In this document: positions 9,601-18,768 of the stretch, one piece after another | How the letters are laid out: each line of letters opens with the position of its first letter | Position numbering within the stretch: position 1 is the stretch's first letter | Assembly (NCBI GenBank): GCA_017640605.1 | Contig: JAEPQH010000018.1 | Location: 1-64,000, forward strand | Source of the DNA: Balneolaceae bacterium | Lineage (GTDB): Bacteria; Bacteroidota; Rhodothermia; Balneolales; Balneolaceae | DNA: 64,000 nucleotides | Direction of reading: 5' to 3' | Program-made: the position numbers and the translations under genes | Notes under the pieces: generated by a model | What the model was told of the DNA's origin: nothing | Databases searched by the model: none | What the model saw: the letters and a program-made list of their open reading frames with translations, nothing else

Positions 9601-11154
9601 TTAACACTAACAGATGGCGAACTGTTAATTCCTAGTGGAGTCAATTTAATTTCTACGGATCAGTCATATGGCTCTGGTGAGTTACGTTTTCAGCGACGAA
9701 TTACGGGAAGTCGTGGCTGGCGAATGATTTCTTCGCCGGTATCGTCTACTTATGGTGATTTTCTTGATGGAATGCTTACTCAGGGTTATTCAGGGGCATT
9801 TTACAGCACAGGATCAAATCCGGGTGATACCTTACAACCGAATATCCTCACTTATCTCGAAGATTACCCTGGCACCGACAATCAACGATATCGAGCACCA
9901 ACCAGTTCAGGACAATCATTGACAGAAGGACAAGGGATTTGGGCATTTTTCTTTGATAACATCGCAGCTGATAGTCGATACAACGATCCTCTTCCCGATA
10001 CGCTGGATGTGAGTGGACAAGAATTTAATGGAAATGGAACGGAAGTAGATTTCGGTGTTACTTATACAACTACTGCCGATTCTGGCTGGAACTTTGTTGG
10101 AAATCCATTTGGAGCAACTATCAACTGGAATGATGCGAGTAACTGGACCAAAACCAATATTGAGTCTACCATCTATATTTGGGATCCGGCAGCAAACAGT
10201 GGAAATGGAGAGTATTTAACCTGGAACGGAACCACCGGAACATTGGGAAGTGGAAGAATTGCGCCATTTCAAGGGTTTTGGGTTAAAGCTAACGCTACTT
10301 CCCCCTCACTTAAAGTAAAGTTAGATGCGAAAACTACCGGCGGTAACTTTTTGCGAAAAGAAACTAGATCTGCAGAGCCGGTCATTGAACTTGAAGCTCA
10401 GCTTAATGGTCTGAGCAAACGAACCAATATCATGTTTAGTGATGAGGGAAGCCGACAACGGGATTCTAAAGACGGACTGCGGCTAGTTCCATTTTCAACC
10501 AATCATGTTGAATTTTATTCACTATTGAATGATCGAACCCAGCTTGCGATCAACAATCAGCCACTGGATTTCCAGAATCGAATTGAAATACCGCTGGTTG
10601 TACGAGCATTTACAGATGGAGATCCTGAATCCGGCACTTTTATCATTCGAAAAAACTCGATGCGTAATATACCGGCTGACTGGAAAATACTATTACTCGA
10701 TCATCAAACCGGTGCCACAATCGATCTGACTAACGAAAACGAATATCTGGTTTTCCATTCAACCAACAGCAAACTAATTGCAAATAAATCTCCATTAAGT
10801 CCTGATTTTAGGTTCAAAGTAAAAGAGAATACTGCAAGTGCTCGGTTTACTCTTCGCATCACTACCGAGGAAATCGAATCCCGAATTCCCGATGATTTCT
10901 ATCTTGAACAGAATTATCCTAATCCGTTCAATCCGTCAACTACTATTCAATATGGATTGGTTGCGCCTTCTCGTGTAAAGCTTGAAGTGTTCGATGTAAT
11001 TGGCCGTAAAATCCAGACTTTGGTAAATCAAGAACAATTTGAAGGTAATTATTCGGTTACTTTTGATGCCGGAAACCTAGCCTCCGGGGTGTATATCTAT
11101 CGGATTACTACTAATCAGGGCGTTCAAACGAGACGACTTACTTTAATTAAATAG
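3622..11154 (+). CDS. Giant multidomain T9SS surface protein with LamG-like and cadherin-like repeats
   Basis: This 2510-residue protein is probably exported and displayed on the cell surface. The ATG at 3622 gives a 26-residue signal peptide ending in LPVELFAQ. In order I see a DUF2341-like domain (about 28-135), a LamG-like lectin fold (about 142-340), and four cadherin-like repeats with a recurring D..DT..ES/DSA core and ..DYQTALRSV..(E/K)N motif. The repeats are interrupted by two more LamG-like domains. Then follow an ITPATGGS module (about 1396-1535), three Ig-like repeats with D.FGN motifs, a W..NWN beta-rich segment, and a long module shared with the next gene. The last ~85 residues carry YPNPFNPST and end in a TRRLTLIK tail, the T9SS type A sorting domain. 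It probably acts as an adhesin. The secretion machinery itself is not in the window. Confidence 0.9.
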   Translation: MNPNNRIVRYLFVLVLLVLPVELFAQLAGFEYRKKFTIDNTLVSGSTDLTNFPVLISLTDADLATIANSGYVTNGNGYDIAFTSSDGSTQLDHELEEYTASTGEILVWVRFPTLSATVDTDFYIYFGNSSISTDQSTASTWNSNYQLVLHMDDLSDATSNANNATNNGTTSNTGKLGNARNFTSAGSDFLSVADDATLDITQDITISAWVNADNFGTTPDLVTKGDWDESYATWVRADNTLRLADDGTTIVTSSGTISSSTTAYVTFTNSASGSAIYINGSPSGTGSAGTFTNNNNPLTVSSSAYPINGWIDEVRVSNTPHTADWIATEYNNQNNPGTFYSESNEPPVLTAIEATPLSIVAGGAATIITETIALSTPFADSIESATIQITTNYDSSEDVLAFTDTGLISGSWASGSGILTLSGRASVADYQAALRSVTYQNTDGSSPDLSSRTVSFSVDDVFYTSNTETRDIYVTQVYSDLSTDIANVVFHYDAQDVDGDLDTGDQPADGSSVSLWGDRSNEANSNPDDIEALSPSGDEPTFDSDYFGERGGLFFDYNSGDNGDNFQMQDSATVNTSTFNEKSFAVVFRTGDDVSGLQIIYEQGAGSNGYQISIKDGNLYAYAWSTNASWSDGDDISIDLGSVETNESYIVIANHDQSRTAWEAKVNDGAIVLDPNTAGTMNSHGGDPTIGEEDGTNDPVTFASNPSTTNNFNGYIGELVSWNTALSAGQIAGIYTYLCDKWCNEAPVLSAIEGTDLDFTEGDSPTNITSSIAITDSDNTQLDSAKVVISANYVSTEDVLDFSDTGSITGSWDSSTGTITLVGTTSIANYQTALRSVTFENTNTVNPSTSVRQIDFYVYDWDDSSNVVSRDINIIAVNSTPSLSGVTGSTVAYTEGDGTTTIPTSVTITDVDDTNIESATITVSNNYFNGEDVLSFVDTGSITSSFDEITGVLTLTGSASLADYKTALENILYENTSSDPIELTRTISFRVNDGDNNSNTQTRDISVTATNSPPVLSNIEAGDLAYPDAEIEITNTIEVTDPDDTTIDSALVLITGNFQASEDSLVYSTLFGISGSYNTSTGKLVLTGTSSFSDYQTALRSVKYKNYGTVPSGPEREISFLAYDDDGAESDTVKRTLEVNPIESISGLTVWLRSDVGVTTSGSEVTTWQDQSGNGYDYTGVADAGTRPTFVSSSSALGGQPAIEFAGNGDHFEDSDGDTDYLNGLTEFTLFLVYKSDATNTDRGLWIADTPSGADEIFTIRYDASGANTGGSFTNAVKTGILGNSAANQLESFSDIQTTNAQITSLHWDSGVTYDLYVDGILNNPAAAGAPPTGTISSATTAIVGKGGKDDPSGANQSWDGLIAEVILYGRYLGDTERESVEDYLSQKYSSAIRKITPATGGSAISADDANTTYTTLTGPTIQEGQAGELTNSGTIILTAPTGYEWNTGSSPSLSVSPVYGGSTSLTATFTSITTDEATFTITAESATNPAQIEFSGLVVRPTTGVIPNTGNITNTGTTGQGGGTNYGSLTMVPGASDSLSFVQQPSITNVDSVITPSVRVQLVDQFGNSVKSSGVNVSIAKASGSGALTGTSPVSTNVLGIAEFSDLVLDDVGNYTLAASSAGLSSDTSSTFEIVNAGTLTGFTVKRFPSGNISAKQAGQTFNIVLTAIDGTGTTVTTFNGTVSITSSCTMGTGQGTTANFSSGVLSSHTVSITSVGNCTITATNSSGSQNGVSNTFTVSPGTSSAATTTISASPKIILNNGSSTSTITVQLKDAFGNNLTSSGKTVGLSTTAGSLSAVTDNGNGTFSATLTSSTSVETATITGTLGPDAITDDAEVEFAAFTHIWTSQLGSPSTASDWDDTGNWNVGTLPISSSVVLIPLNPSDGNEFPVVDVTNTTIAELAFETDAELSVSGSINFVVTGDITGEGSILGSNNDSLTVGGDLDVADITLGNVILDGATEQEIVSPNSFVDLEIDNPTTVNISENLTVTGTLTLTDGELLIPSGVNLISTDQSYGSGELRFQRRITGSRGWRMISSPVSSTYGDFLDGMLTQGYSGAFYSTGSNPGDTLQPNILTYLEDYPGTDNQRYRAPTSSGQSLTEGQGIWAFFFDNIAADSRYNDPLPDTLDVSGQEFNGNGTEVDFGVTYTTTADSGWNFVGNPFGATINWNDASNWTKTNIESTIYIWDPAANSGNGEYLTWNGTTGTLGSGRIAPFQGFWVKANATSPSLKVKLDAKTTGGNFLRKETRSAEPVIELEAQLNGLSKRTNIMFSDEGSRQRDSKDGLRLVPFSTNHVEFYSLLNDRTQLAINNQPLDFQNRIEIPLVVRAFTDGDPESGTFIIRKNSMRNIPADWKILLLDHQTGATIDLTNENEYLVFHSTNSKLIANKSPLSPDFRFKVKENTASARFTLRITTEEIESRIPDDFYLEQNYPNPFNPSTTIQYGLVAPSRVKLEVFDVIGRKIQTLVNQEQFEGNYSVTFDAGNLASGVYIYRITTNQGVQTRRLTLIK

Positions 11155-11378
11155 GTCAAAACCTCGTTTACTTTATTCGGTCCTCTTCGACGTTATGCGA
11201 AATTCTGAATACTAATAAGAAGAAGCAATCTGATACTTAAAACTATTCGTAAACATCGATGAGATCGTTTATTAATATCTGTTATAACTAGTTGTTTGAG
11301 GTATTATTCTTTGTAATTTATAATTCGAAGGGTAATACAGTATTCCTATTTATTCATTTTACTTTCTAATTTATATCG

Positions 11379-14300
11379 TTGAAAACGCTCGGCAAACATA
11401 TTTTAGTTGTTTTGTTTGCAACCATTGTAGCAGCAAATAGTTTGTATGCTCAAACTATCACTCCAGCTACAGGTGGTTCCTCTATCTCTGCAGATGACTT
11501 TGGTACAGGAGCCTGGACTACTTTATCTGGACCTTCTATTCAGGAAACATCACCTGGTCAGTTAACAGCAGGTAGTTTGCGTTTGTTGGTACCGAGTGGT
11601 TTTGTCTTTGACACAGGAGGTACAGCCCCAACAGTTACAGTTACTTCACCAAAAGCCCAGCGAGTTACAGTTACTTTATCTTCCAGAAATTCAACGGAAA
11701 TCGTTTTTACTGTATCCGGAAGTAGTGGTGGCTCGCCTAAAAACAACCCTCATCAGATTACTTTTGGCAATATCAGAGTACGACCGGATCAGGGAACGCC
11801 TTTAGCCAGCGGAAACATCACCAATGTAGGAAGTGCTGCTCCAGGTGGAACTACTAGTTACGGTACATTAACCATGGTAGTAGGTGCTGATGACCAAATC
11901 AGAGTTGAGTCGGGTGCAACCTCTTCCGGAAGTCTTATTCCAACTCAAAGTATTGAGGCTGGTGATAGCTTAGTTTTATATGCGAATGTGAGAGATCAGT
12001 ATGGCAATTTCAAAAGAAATGAAACGGCAAACTGGACAACCGAAGAAGAAACCGGAGGAATAACAGATACTGATTTATCTTCTTCAAGTGGAACCACATC
12101 TACTTTCAGAGCAACTTTAACGGGTACTGCAAAAATTCAAGCTGATTTGGTATCTAATTTAGACTCTGTCCTAACCGGAACCATTACTGTTACTCCCAGC
12201 ACAGCTACAAGTCTTTTAATTGATACGCAACCCTCCGCCTCCGATACAGCAGGTAAAGTGATTGATGTGCAACCTATAGTTCATATTCTGGATGAATTTA
12301 ATAACATTGTAACCACAGATAACTTCACTGAAATTACTGCTACACTTAATAGCGGCACAGGTACACTATTAGGTGACACCGACATTACAGCTTCCGGAGG
12401 AATCGCAACATTTACCAACCTCAGTTATGAAACTGCTGAAAACATAACCCTAAATTTTGATGCCGGTGGTTTTACTACAGTCACATCTAATACTATTACC
12501 ATTCTTCCGGATACCGCTTATGGTTTATCCTTTGTAGTGCAGCCAAGTAATGGTAACAGGAATACTGCACTCTCGCCTGCCGTAGAAGTACAAATAGTAG
12601 ATGAATTTGGTAATAGTGTCAGCGAATCCGGTACCACCGTAGATTTAAGCATTAACTCAGGCAGTGGTAACATTTCGGGCGAATCTGAAGTGAGTGATGT
12701 AAATGGTAAAGCAACGTATAACTCACTTTCGTTTAACCAAACCGGGTTAAAAACTATCCTTGCCAGCTCAACAGGGCTTCAGGATTCGCCGGTTAGTAAT
12801 GCATTTACTATTGCAACTGCCGGGGAACTTGCCGGATTCGAAATAGATACCACAGGCTCGGGTGCCATCGGTACGTATGAGGCTGGAACAACCATGAATA
12901 TCCGAATTCGTGCCGTAGATGGTGTTGGTGCTTTATTGGATGGGAACATGGGAAGAGATAACTTTTCCGGCACGGTAGATTTAACTACTACCAGTGAATT
13001 TTCCGGAGCTACTACAGTAACTTCAATTGGTCCATTTGTAGATGGGGTTTTTGATCCTCATCCAATTGTTTTAACTAAAGCTGGATCAGATATCACCATA
13101 ACCGCTACGAATAGTGCAGGAAGCGAAGCCGGAAGTAGTGATTCTTTTCAAGTGATTCCAACTGTACCTTATGTGGATAGTTCCTACGTAAGTATATCAG
13201 ATACAGTTTTAGTAGCAGATGGTAGTAGTACCTCTGTAATCACAGCTTTTTTAAGAGATGAGTATGGTAATAACCTAATTTATAACCCTTCAAATACTAT
13301 TAGTATCTCTGCAACTTCGAATGGCGGGACTTTAGCTGGTATAACTGGAAATAATGATGGTACTTATACCGATACGCTTACTGCTTCATCTGTAGTCGGT
13401 GCAGATACCATTTCCGTTTTTATTGATGGGACTTTAATTCAAAATCTCAGTACCGATTCAATTATAACTTACACCTACGGTGATCTTTCAACCTTTGATA
13501 TTATTGAAGTTGGCGAAGTAAATATTCCCACTCAAACTGCAGGAACCAGTTTTAACCTTCAGATTACAGCATTGGATGCTTTCGATAATATAATCGAAAA
13601 CTTTGATGGTGCAGGAAATACAGTTGAAATTACCTCATCTGGTACAATTTCAAGTGGTAGTGGAACGACAGCAACTTTTACGAATGGTGTGTTATCCTCT
13701 CATGCTATTACCATAACCAGCGCAGGTAGTACAACTATTACTGCCCGTAAAACTGCATCTTCTGAAACCGGCACTAGTAATTCGTTTACAGTAAATCCAG
13801 CCGATGCCGATGCAACGAATACCACACTTACTGCCGGACAGCCTTTCCTACAAAATGACGGGAGCGACAACACTACCATCACTATTCAGCTAAAAGATGC
13901 CTACGGTAATAATCTAACAACAAACCCAGGTACGGTAAACATGGATATTGGAGCAGCTAATGCATCTATTGATGCAACAGCTACATATTCAGGAAGTGGA
14001 GGAAGTTATTCAGCAACCTTAACCTCAAGCACTACTACCGAAACTGTTACCGTGACAGCCGATCTAGATGGAACTACGGTATTTACCGATAATGCAGTTG
14101 TTGTTGTGAGCCAATTTAATGAATGGGAAGGTGATGCTAAGGGTAACGCGAGCAACAGAATAGATTGGGGAAACACATCCAATTGGAGTTTAAATTCACT
14201 CCCTACTACTGGTCAAGTAGTGTTAATCCCTTCAGGATTATCGAATTATCCCACTATTGATGGTGAAGATCCGGCTATCGATTTCCTGGAAATAGAAAGC

Positions 14301-16397
14301 GGCGCTAATGTTAATATATCCAGCCGCGATATTACTATTAATAATGCAATCACTGGAGATGGTAGTTTATTTGGTAACAGCAGTAATATTTATTTATCAG
14401 GAAACTCTTCGGTCGCAAATTTCATCTCTGGTTCATCCAATGTTTATTTAAATGGAAGTTCACTTCAAACCATCGACAATGATTTCACTGCCGACTCTCT
14501 CTTTATTCAAAATGATGTAGAAGCAAACGACTACCTTGAGGCCTTTTCTTCTTTTGAAATTGAGTCTGGTAATACGCTTACTATGAACTCAGGTTCTCAA
14601 CTTGTTGCCTTAGGTGATTTGAATATTGAAGGTAGCCTGATAGGAAATAGTTCCTCTTTCTCAATCAGTGGAAACTTAAACGTAGGTGGTAGTGCTACAA
14701 TAACTACCACCAACACCGACATCACACTTAACGGTACTTCCGAACAGAATATTAATGGAATTGAATCGATAAAATCGTTCACGATAGATAATTCGGCAGG
14801 GGTTGTTGTAAACAATGATATCGAAGTCACCGACACTCTGTTTCTTACATCGGGGACCATTACCATTGAATCCGGCTACAGTTTTGTAAGCAATGTGAAA
14901 CAAGGAAATACTTCGAATATTATTGCTCGCCGTATTATAAGCGGAAATGAAGGATGGCGCATGTTAAGCCCCCCTCTTGATTCAGATTACGATGACCTGC
15001 TGGATTCAACCATCACTCAAGGTTATTCAGGCAGTACTCTCGGCAATCTCGCCGCAGACAGTTTACAGCCTAATGTTCTATTCTACGACGAAAGTTACTC
15101 CGGTACTGACAATCAACGCTGGAGAGCACCGGCATCTGCCTCAACATCTTTAACCGCTGGTCGTGGAATGTTTGTGTTCTTTTTTGATGACCAGTCTGCT
15201 ACCGATGTCCGCTACGACAACCCATTGCCCGATACATTAGATATTCAAGGTGCCGAATTTGATGGAGATGGCACTGAGTTCACCTTTCCGGTTACTTATA
15301 CTGCTGCGGGGGATACAGGCTGGAATTTAATTGGTAATCCATTCCTAGCTTCCATCGACTGGGATGATGGGAATTGGACGAAAACAAATATGGATAATTC
15401 CATCTATGTTTGGTCGGATACTGCTAACTCAGGGAATGGAGACTACCTAACCTGGAATGGGTTAACGGGATCATTAGGTGATGGTAAAATTGCTCCGTTT
15501 CAAGGATTCTGGGTGAAAGCTAACGGAAACGGTGCCCCTGTTCTAAAAGTTGAAAAAACATCGAAAACTACCAATGGTATCTTTTATAAGAATGTCCGAA
15601 AAGAGCCAAGTTTTGAACTAATCTTATCGGTAGATAGCCTTGTTAAAAGAACCCATTTCTCATTCACTCATAATGGTAGATTCTCGAAAGATCCTATGGA
15701 CGCCTTCTATCTAATTCCATTTCGAACAGGCACTTTCCTCGATTTCTTTTCAATAAATCCCGACGGTAGCCAATATGCCATTAATAACCTGCCGCGCGAT
15801 TTTGGAATCCCCATTGAAATACCCATATACATTGATGCCTACAAGAACTATGAGCCAATTAATGCTGAATTTGAATTGAGTTGGAAAAACCTTGAAGACG
15901 TTCCTGATAGTTGGGAAATAGAGCTACTCGATCGTAATAAAAACAAATTACTAGACCTTAGAAATAAGGATAGATTAAAGTTTAATCTAGCAACGAATAA
16001 AAGTAAAATTCTTGCTCCTCAAACACTACTAGACTCACAGAGCCATTCCAAAATTATTAAGGACAAAGCATTTATCAACGATTCTGAGTTTTATATCCGC
16101 ATTATACCGGGCGAAGATGGATCTGACTTACCAAAATCTTTTCAGCTTTACCAAAATTATCCCAACCCATTCAATCCATCTACAAATATCACATTCGACC
16201 TTCCAATCCAAAGCGAGGTAGAATTAGTTGTATTTGATATCCTGGGCAGAAAAGTTTCTGAACTAGTTAGTGAGTTGCTAAATGCGGGTTCTTACACATA
16301 TACCTTCGATGCCCAGAGTCTCTCTTCAGGTATATATTTTGTTAGGCTAACCACATCAAGCCAAACCTTCACTAAAAAGATGACCTTTGTAAAATAA
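11379..16397 (+). CDS. Large T9SS surface protein with Ig-like repeats
   Basis: This 1672-residue protein starts at TTG 11379, which gives a clean 25-residue signal peptide ending NSLYAQ. It begins directly with the same ITPATGGS.ISADD module found internally in the preceding giant protein. About seven Ig-like (invasin/filamin-like) repeats follow, each marked by a D.(F/Y)GN loop, then a W..NWSLNSLP segment and a beta-rich stretch. A ~550-residue C-terminal region parallels the first giant, with motifs GWRM.S.P, QGYSG, TDNQR.RAP, NPLPDTLD, GW...GNPF and IAPFQGFWVKAN in the same order. The C terminus (YPNPFNPST ... KKMTFVK) is a T9SS type A sorting domain. The two genes are 224 bases apart with no obvious terminator, and probably arose by partial duplication. 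An adhesin or matrix role is inferred. Confidence 0.9.
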   Translation: MKTLGKHILVVLFATIVAANSLYAQTITPATGGSSISADDFGTGAWTTLSGPSIQETSPGQLTAGSLRLLVPSGFVFDTGGTAPTVTVTSPKAQRVTVTLSSRNSTEIVFTVSGSSGGSPKNNPHQITFGNIRVRPDQGTPLASGNITNVGSAAPGGTTSYGTLTMVVGADDQIRVESGATSSGSLIPTQSIEAGDSLVLYANVRDQYGNFKRNETANWTTEEETGGITDTDLSSSSGTTSTFRATLTGTAKIQADLVSNLDSVLTGTITVTPSTATSLLIDTQPSASDTAGKVIDVQPIVHILDEFNNIVTTDNFTEITATLNSGTGTLLGDTDITASGGIATFTNLSYETAENITLNFDAGGFTTVTSNTITILPDTAYGLSFVVQPSNGNRNTALSPAVEVQIVDEFGNSVSESGTTVDLSINSGSGNISGESEVSDVNGKATYNSLSFNQTGLKTILASSTGLQDSPVSNAFTIATAGELAGFEIDTTGSGAIGTYEAGTTMNIRIRAVDGVGALLDGNMGRDNFSGTVDLTTTSEFSGATTVTSIGPFVDGVFDPHPIVLTKAGSDITITATNSAGSEAGSSDSFQVIPTVPYVDSSYVSISDTVLVADGSSTSVITAFLRDEYGNNLIYNPSNTISISATSNGGTLAGITGNNDGTYTDTLTASSVVGADTISVFIDGTLIQNLSTDSIITYTYGDLSTFDIIEVGEVNIPTQTAGTSFNLQITALDAFDNIIENFDGAGNTVEITSSGTISSGSGTTATFTNGVLSSHAITITSAGSTTITARKTASSETGTSNSFTVNPADADATNTTLTAGQPFLQNDGSDNTTITIQLKDAYGNNLTTNPGTVNMDIGAANASIDATATYSGSGGSYSATLTSSTTTETVTVTADLDGTTVFTDNAVVVVSQFNEWEGDAKGNASNRIDWGNTSNWSLNSLPTTGQVVLIPSGLSNYPTIDGEDPAIDFLEIESGANVNISSRDITINNAITGDGSLFGNSSNIYLSGNSSVANFISGSSNVYLNGSSLQTIDNDFTADSLFIQNDVEANDYLEAFSSFEIESGNTLTMNSGSQLVALGDLNIEGSLIGNSSSFSISGNLNVGGSATITTTNTDITLNGTSEQNINGIESIKSFTIDNSAGVVVNNDIEVTDTLFLTSGTITIESGYSFVSNVKQGNTSNIIARRIISGNEGWRMLSPPLDSDYDDLLDSTITQGYSGSTLGNLAADSLQPNVLFYDESYSGTDNQRWRAPASASTSLTAGRGMFVFFFDDQSATDVRYDNPLPDTLDIQGAEFDGDGTEFTFPVTYTAAGDTGWNLIGNPFLASIDWDDGNWTKTNMDNSIYVWSDTANSGNGDYLTWNGLTGSLGDGKIAPFQGFWVKANGNGAPVLKVEKTSKTTNGIFYKNVRKEPSFELILSVDSLVKRTHFSFTHNGRFSKDPMDAFYLIPFRTGTFLDFFSINPDGSQYAINNLPRDFGIPIEIPIYIDAYKNYEPINAEFELSWKNLEDVPDSWEIELLDRNKNKLLDLRNKDRLKFNLATNKSKILAPQTLLDSQSHSKIIKDKAFINDSEFYIRIIPGEDGSDLPKSFQLYQNYPNPFNPSTNITFDLPIQSEVELVVFDILGRKVSELVSELLNAGSYTYTFDAQSLSSGIYFVRLTTSSQTFTKKMTFVK

Positions 16398-16497
16398 CGT
16401 TCTCCTTGTAACACTCTCTTCAGGTTATTCTCATTTATTAAAACTTATTAACCAATCCGATGTGTCGATAATATCGTATAACACATAAAAACCTACT

Positions 16498-16998
16498 ATG
16501 GCGGGATATACCGAACTCTTACAAACTATGCTTGCAATGGTCATCGTCTCATTTCTGGTGATTAATGCAAATCGTGCAATACTTGTTAATACAGAGACCA
16601 TGGTTGAAGGTGAATTAGAAAATCAAGTAATAGCTATAGCACAGGATTTTATTGAAGAATCGAGATCAACCACATTCGATGCAGAAACCGTGGGTGGTAA
16701 CGTACCGGTTAATATTCCTGATGGATTTTCGAGCATCGGTCCTGGCAGCGGTGAAACCTCGAGAGCCGATTTTAACGACTTTGATGATTATGATGGCTGG
16801 ACTGAGACGATCATAGCCTCCGGTGGTATTGAATATGAAGTGAGTATTGAGGTTTCATACTTCAAAAACGGTGCACCAACCAACACTAAATCTACCTTAA
16901 AACAAATGACGGTAACCGTTTCTTCGGATGATCTTACCAACAATGGCACCACAAAAACTTATACATTTAAATTTTTAAGAAGCTTTTACGCAGATTGA
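16498..16998 (+). CDS. PilV-like minor pilin protein, leaderless (cassette 1)
   Basis: This 166-residue protein has one N-terminal hydrophobic helix (about residues 7-25) followed by an amphipathic helix and a soluble beta-rich domain, the architecture of type IV minor pilins. It lacks the basic leader and G/F cleavage site of classical prepilins and starts MAGYTELLQTML. If the initiator Met is removed, Glu falls at position 5, where mature type IV pilins carry their conserved Glu5. The position in a trio with PilW-like and PilX-like proteins supports a PilV-like role. It is paralogous to the protein at 18834-19253. The PilW-like gene follows after one base. A short dyad CGATA.TATCG lies upstream at 16466-16476. 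Confidence 0.75.
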   Translation: MAGYTELLQTMLAMVIVSFLVINANRAILVNTETMVEGELENQVIAIAQDFIEESRSTTFDAETVGGNVPVNIPDGFSSIGPGSGETSRADFNDFDDYDGWTETIIASGGIEYEVSIEVSYFKNGAPTNTKSTLKQMTVTVSSDDLTNNGTTKTYTFKFLRSFYAD

Positions 16999-16999
16999 T

Positions 17000-17614
17000 A
17001 TGGATTTAGGAGTAGTAATCAGTTATATCATTGCCGGAATTCTCATCGTCATCATCGTTACAGTTGGTTACAATGTAAATTACAGTAGCAACGAATTAAC
17101 TTTGCAAGAAACCCAAAAAAGTAAAGTAGGTGCTGTAATTGAAACATTGAATTATGATTTGCCAAAAATCGGATATAATCAAAATGCTTTACCCGATACA
17201 CTAATTCTACAGGCAGACTCGACATTAATCAGCTTTTACTCAAACATTGATAATAGTGCTGATGGCTCCTTAGAATTAATTACCTGGGAGTACACAAATG
17301 CAGAAATTACAGAAACAGAAAATCCTGATGATCACTATATTACCCGAACGATTAATGGGATAACCTCTACAATAGGTGGAGGAATCACTCGATTTCGAAT
17401 CAATTATTACGACGAATTAGGTTCAACCTCTCCCCTATCTGTTCCAATTTCTGCGGTTTCTAATAAATCACTAATAGATTCAATTGTTCAAATTGAAATT
17501 ATTATAGAAAGTGGTAGCGCTATTGGCTTGCAATATCTCGGAAATACAAATAAAAATTATATGGCCACTGCTTGGACAAAGCGATACTCGCCATCTAACC
17601 TGAATATAAATTAG
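17000..17614 (+). CDS. PilW-like minor pilin protein, leaderless (cassette 1)
   Basis: This 204-residue protein starts with a hydrophobic helix right at the N terminus (MDLGVVISYIIAGILIVIIV). It continues with a long amphipathic helix ending in a LNYDLPKIGYN segment that resembles the (L..DLR.AGY) signature after the helix of PilW. No prepilin leader is present. It is paralogous to 19256-19837, sharing the helix pattern, a DYY/DHY segment followed by R/T-rich strands, and a C-terminal W.KR segment before the end. Its start is one base after the preceding stop, and the PilX-like gene follows 8 bases later, so the trio is co-translated. Confidence 0.75.
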   Translation: MDLGVVISYIIAGILIVIIVTVGYNVNYSSNELTLQETQKSKVGAVIETLNYDLPKIGYNQNALPDTLILQADSTLISFYSNIDNSADGSLELITWEYTNAEITETENPDDHYITRTINGITSTIGGGITRFRINYYDELGSTSPLSVPISAVSNKSLIDSIVQIEIIIESGSAIGLQYLGNTNKNYMATAWTKRYSPSNLNIN

Positions 17615-17622
17615 GAGTTATT

Positions 17623-18726
17623 ATGGGAAGAGGAATGATAATAATGGCTTTAGGCTCCTTTCTGGTATTAGGCTTAGTAAAAACCAGTTTATTTGATCAG
17701 AGAGAACGTATTCAAGGATTCAATTCTGATTATGCGAAAGATATTCAAGCTAAAAATGTTGCCCATACAGCCATTCAATTGGCCATGGAGCAAATTAATG
17801 AAGATCCATCATGGCACCCAACCTCAGCTAATCCCTGGGTTCAGGAAATTGATGGAGCACATGTTGAATTATTTTATGAAGTATTAGCTACTGGGGCTAC
17901 CCCAACAGATCCAGATAGCATTAGAATATTCAGTAATTCTTGGTACGGCGGCCAGGGCTCTTTAGGTAGTAATTCATATAAAGCTGATTCCGAGACCCAT
18001 TCAATTATCAGTACCTATCTAAAAACGGGTTTACATTTTGTACCCGAACCAGCAGGTGGGCTTGGCTTAGCTAGTGGAAATTTCAGATTTAATATGAGTG
18101 GAAGTGCGACTATTAGTGGTAACGACGCCAGTGGAACTTGCGCCGATATACCTGCAGTTACTGTACCTACTTTTTCTGATTATACTGAAGTTCTAGCAGG
18201 CGCAAAATTATCAAATCTAGAAAGTGATGAAGATTTGATCTCCATTGACCCTGATATTTCATACAGCCCCGTTGATGAATTAATAGCTCGTTTAAGTAAC
18301 CAACCTGGTGTTGTAGAAGTTAGCGGTAATTATAAAGGAGATTTTGGCAGCGTTGATGATCCAGGTGTGTTTTTTGTTGATTCCTATGCAAAATTGACCG
18401 GTGGTGTCCCTGAAGGGTATGGGATTTTAGTAATTCGATCAGGGGGTGAACTGGAATATGAAGGGGCATTGAGTGTAGCTGGTAATTTCACTTTCAATGG
18501 GTTAATTATTTTTGAAAATGCTTTCGACTTTACTGGTAGAGGGACTCCTGATTTGAATGGTTCCGTACTAATTGGAAATACCCCCGGAAACAATACGACA
18601 CTTGATATTGATCTTGGGGGTAGTATTCAAATTCAGTACGATTGCGAAGCTATTGATTACGCAAGAGTTGCTTCTGCTTCTCATCTTAAACAAAATAGAT
18701 ATAGCAGAGTAAGTACATTTGAATAA
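17623..18726 (+). CDS. PilX-like minor pilin protein with autotransporter-like C-terminal domain (cassette 1)
   Basis: This 367-residue protein begins MGRGMIIMALGSFLVLGL, a short basic start and hydrophobic helix. An alanine-rich helix (residues ~40-60) follows, the pattern seen at the N terminus of PilX and GspK family proteins. The C-terminal half has polymer-forming beta-strand repeats (GILVIRSGGELEYEGALSV, GNFTFNGLIIFENA, LNGSVLIG), as often found in PilX-like proteins of non-proteobacteria. A clear AGGAG ribosome binding site lies at 17613-17617, unusual for this clade and repeated before the cassette 2 homologue. The gene is paralogous to 19847-21319. Confidence 0.75.
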   Translation: MGRGMIIMALGSFLVLGLVKTSLFDQRERIQGFNSDYAKDIQAKNVAHTAIQLAMEQINEDPSWHPTSANPWVQEIDGAHVELFYEVLATGATPTDPDSIRIFSNSWYGGQGSLGSNSYKADSETHSIISTYLKTGLHFVPEPAGGLGLASGNFRFNMSGSATISGNDASGTCADIPAVTVPTFSDYTEVLAGAKLSNLESDEDLISIDPDISYSPVDELIARLSNQPGVVEVSGNYKGDFGSVDDPGVFFVDSYAKLTGGVPEGYGILVIRSGGELEYEGALSVAGNFTFNGLIIFENAFDFTGRGTPDLNGSVLIGNTPGNNTTLDIDLGGSIQIQYDCEAIDYARVASASHLKQNRYSRVSTFE

Positions 18727-18768
18727 CAAATTCTAATGTACTTATCGGTTATCTACCTACTTATTAAA

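Noticed and set aside
8466-9644. Long minus-strand frames of 150-158 residues inside the giant gene
   Set aside because: They mirror Thr/Ser-rich Ig repeats on the plus strand and show no motif, signal peptide or conserved family.
11155-11378. Promoter box TATTCTTTG with TTG upstream before the second giant gene
   Set aside because: The box has one extra base relative to TAnnTTTG and the TTG spacing is about 10 bases, too short for a Bacteroidota promoter.
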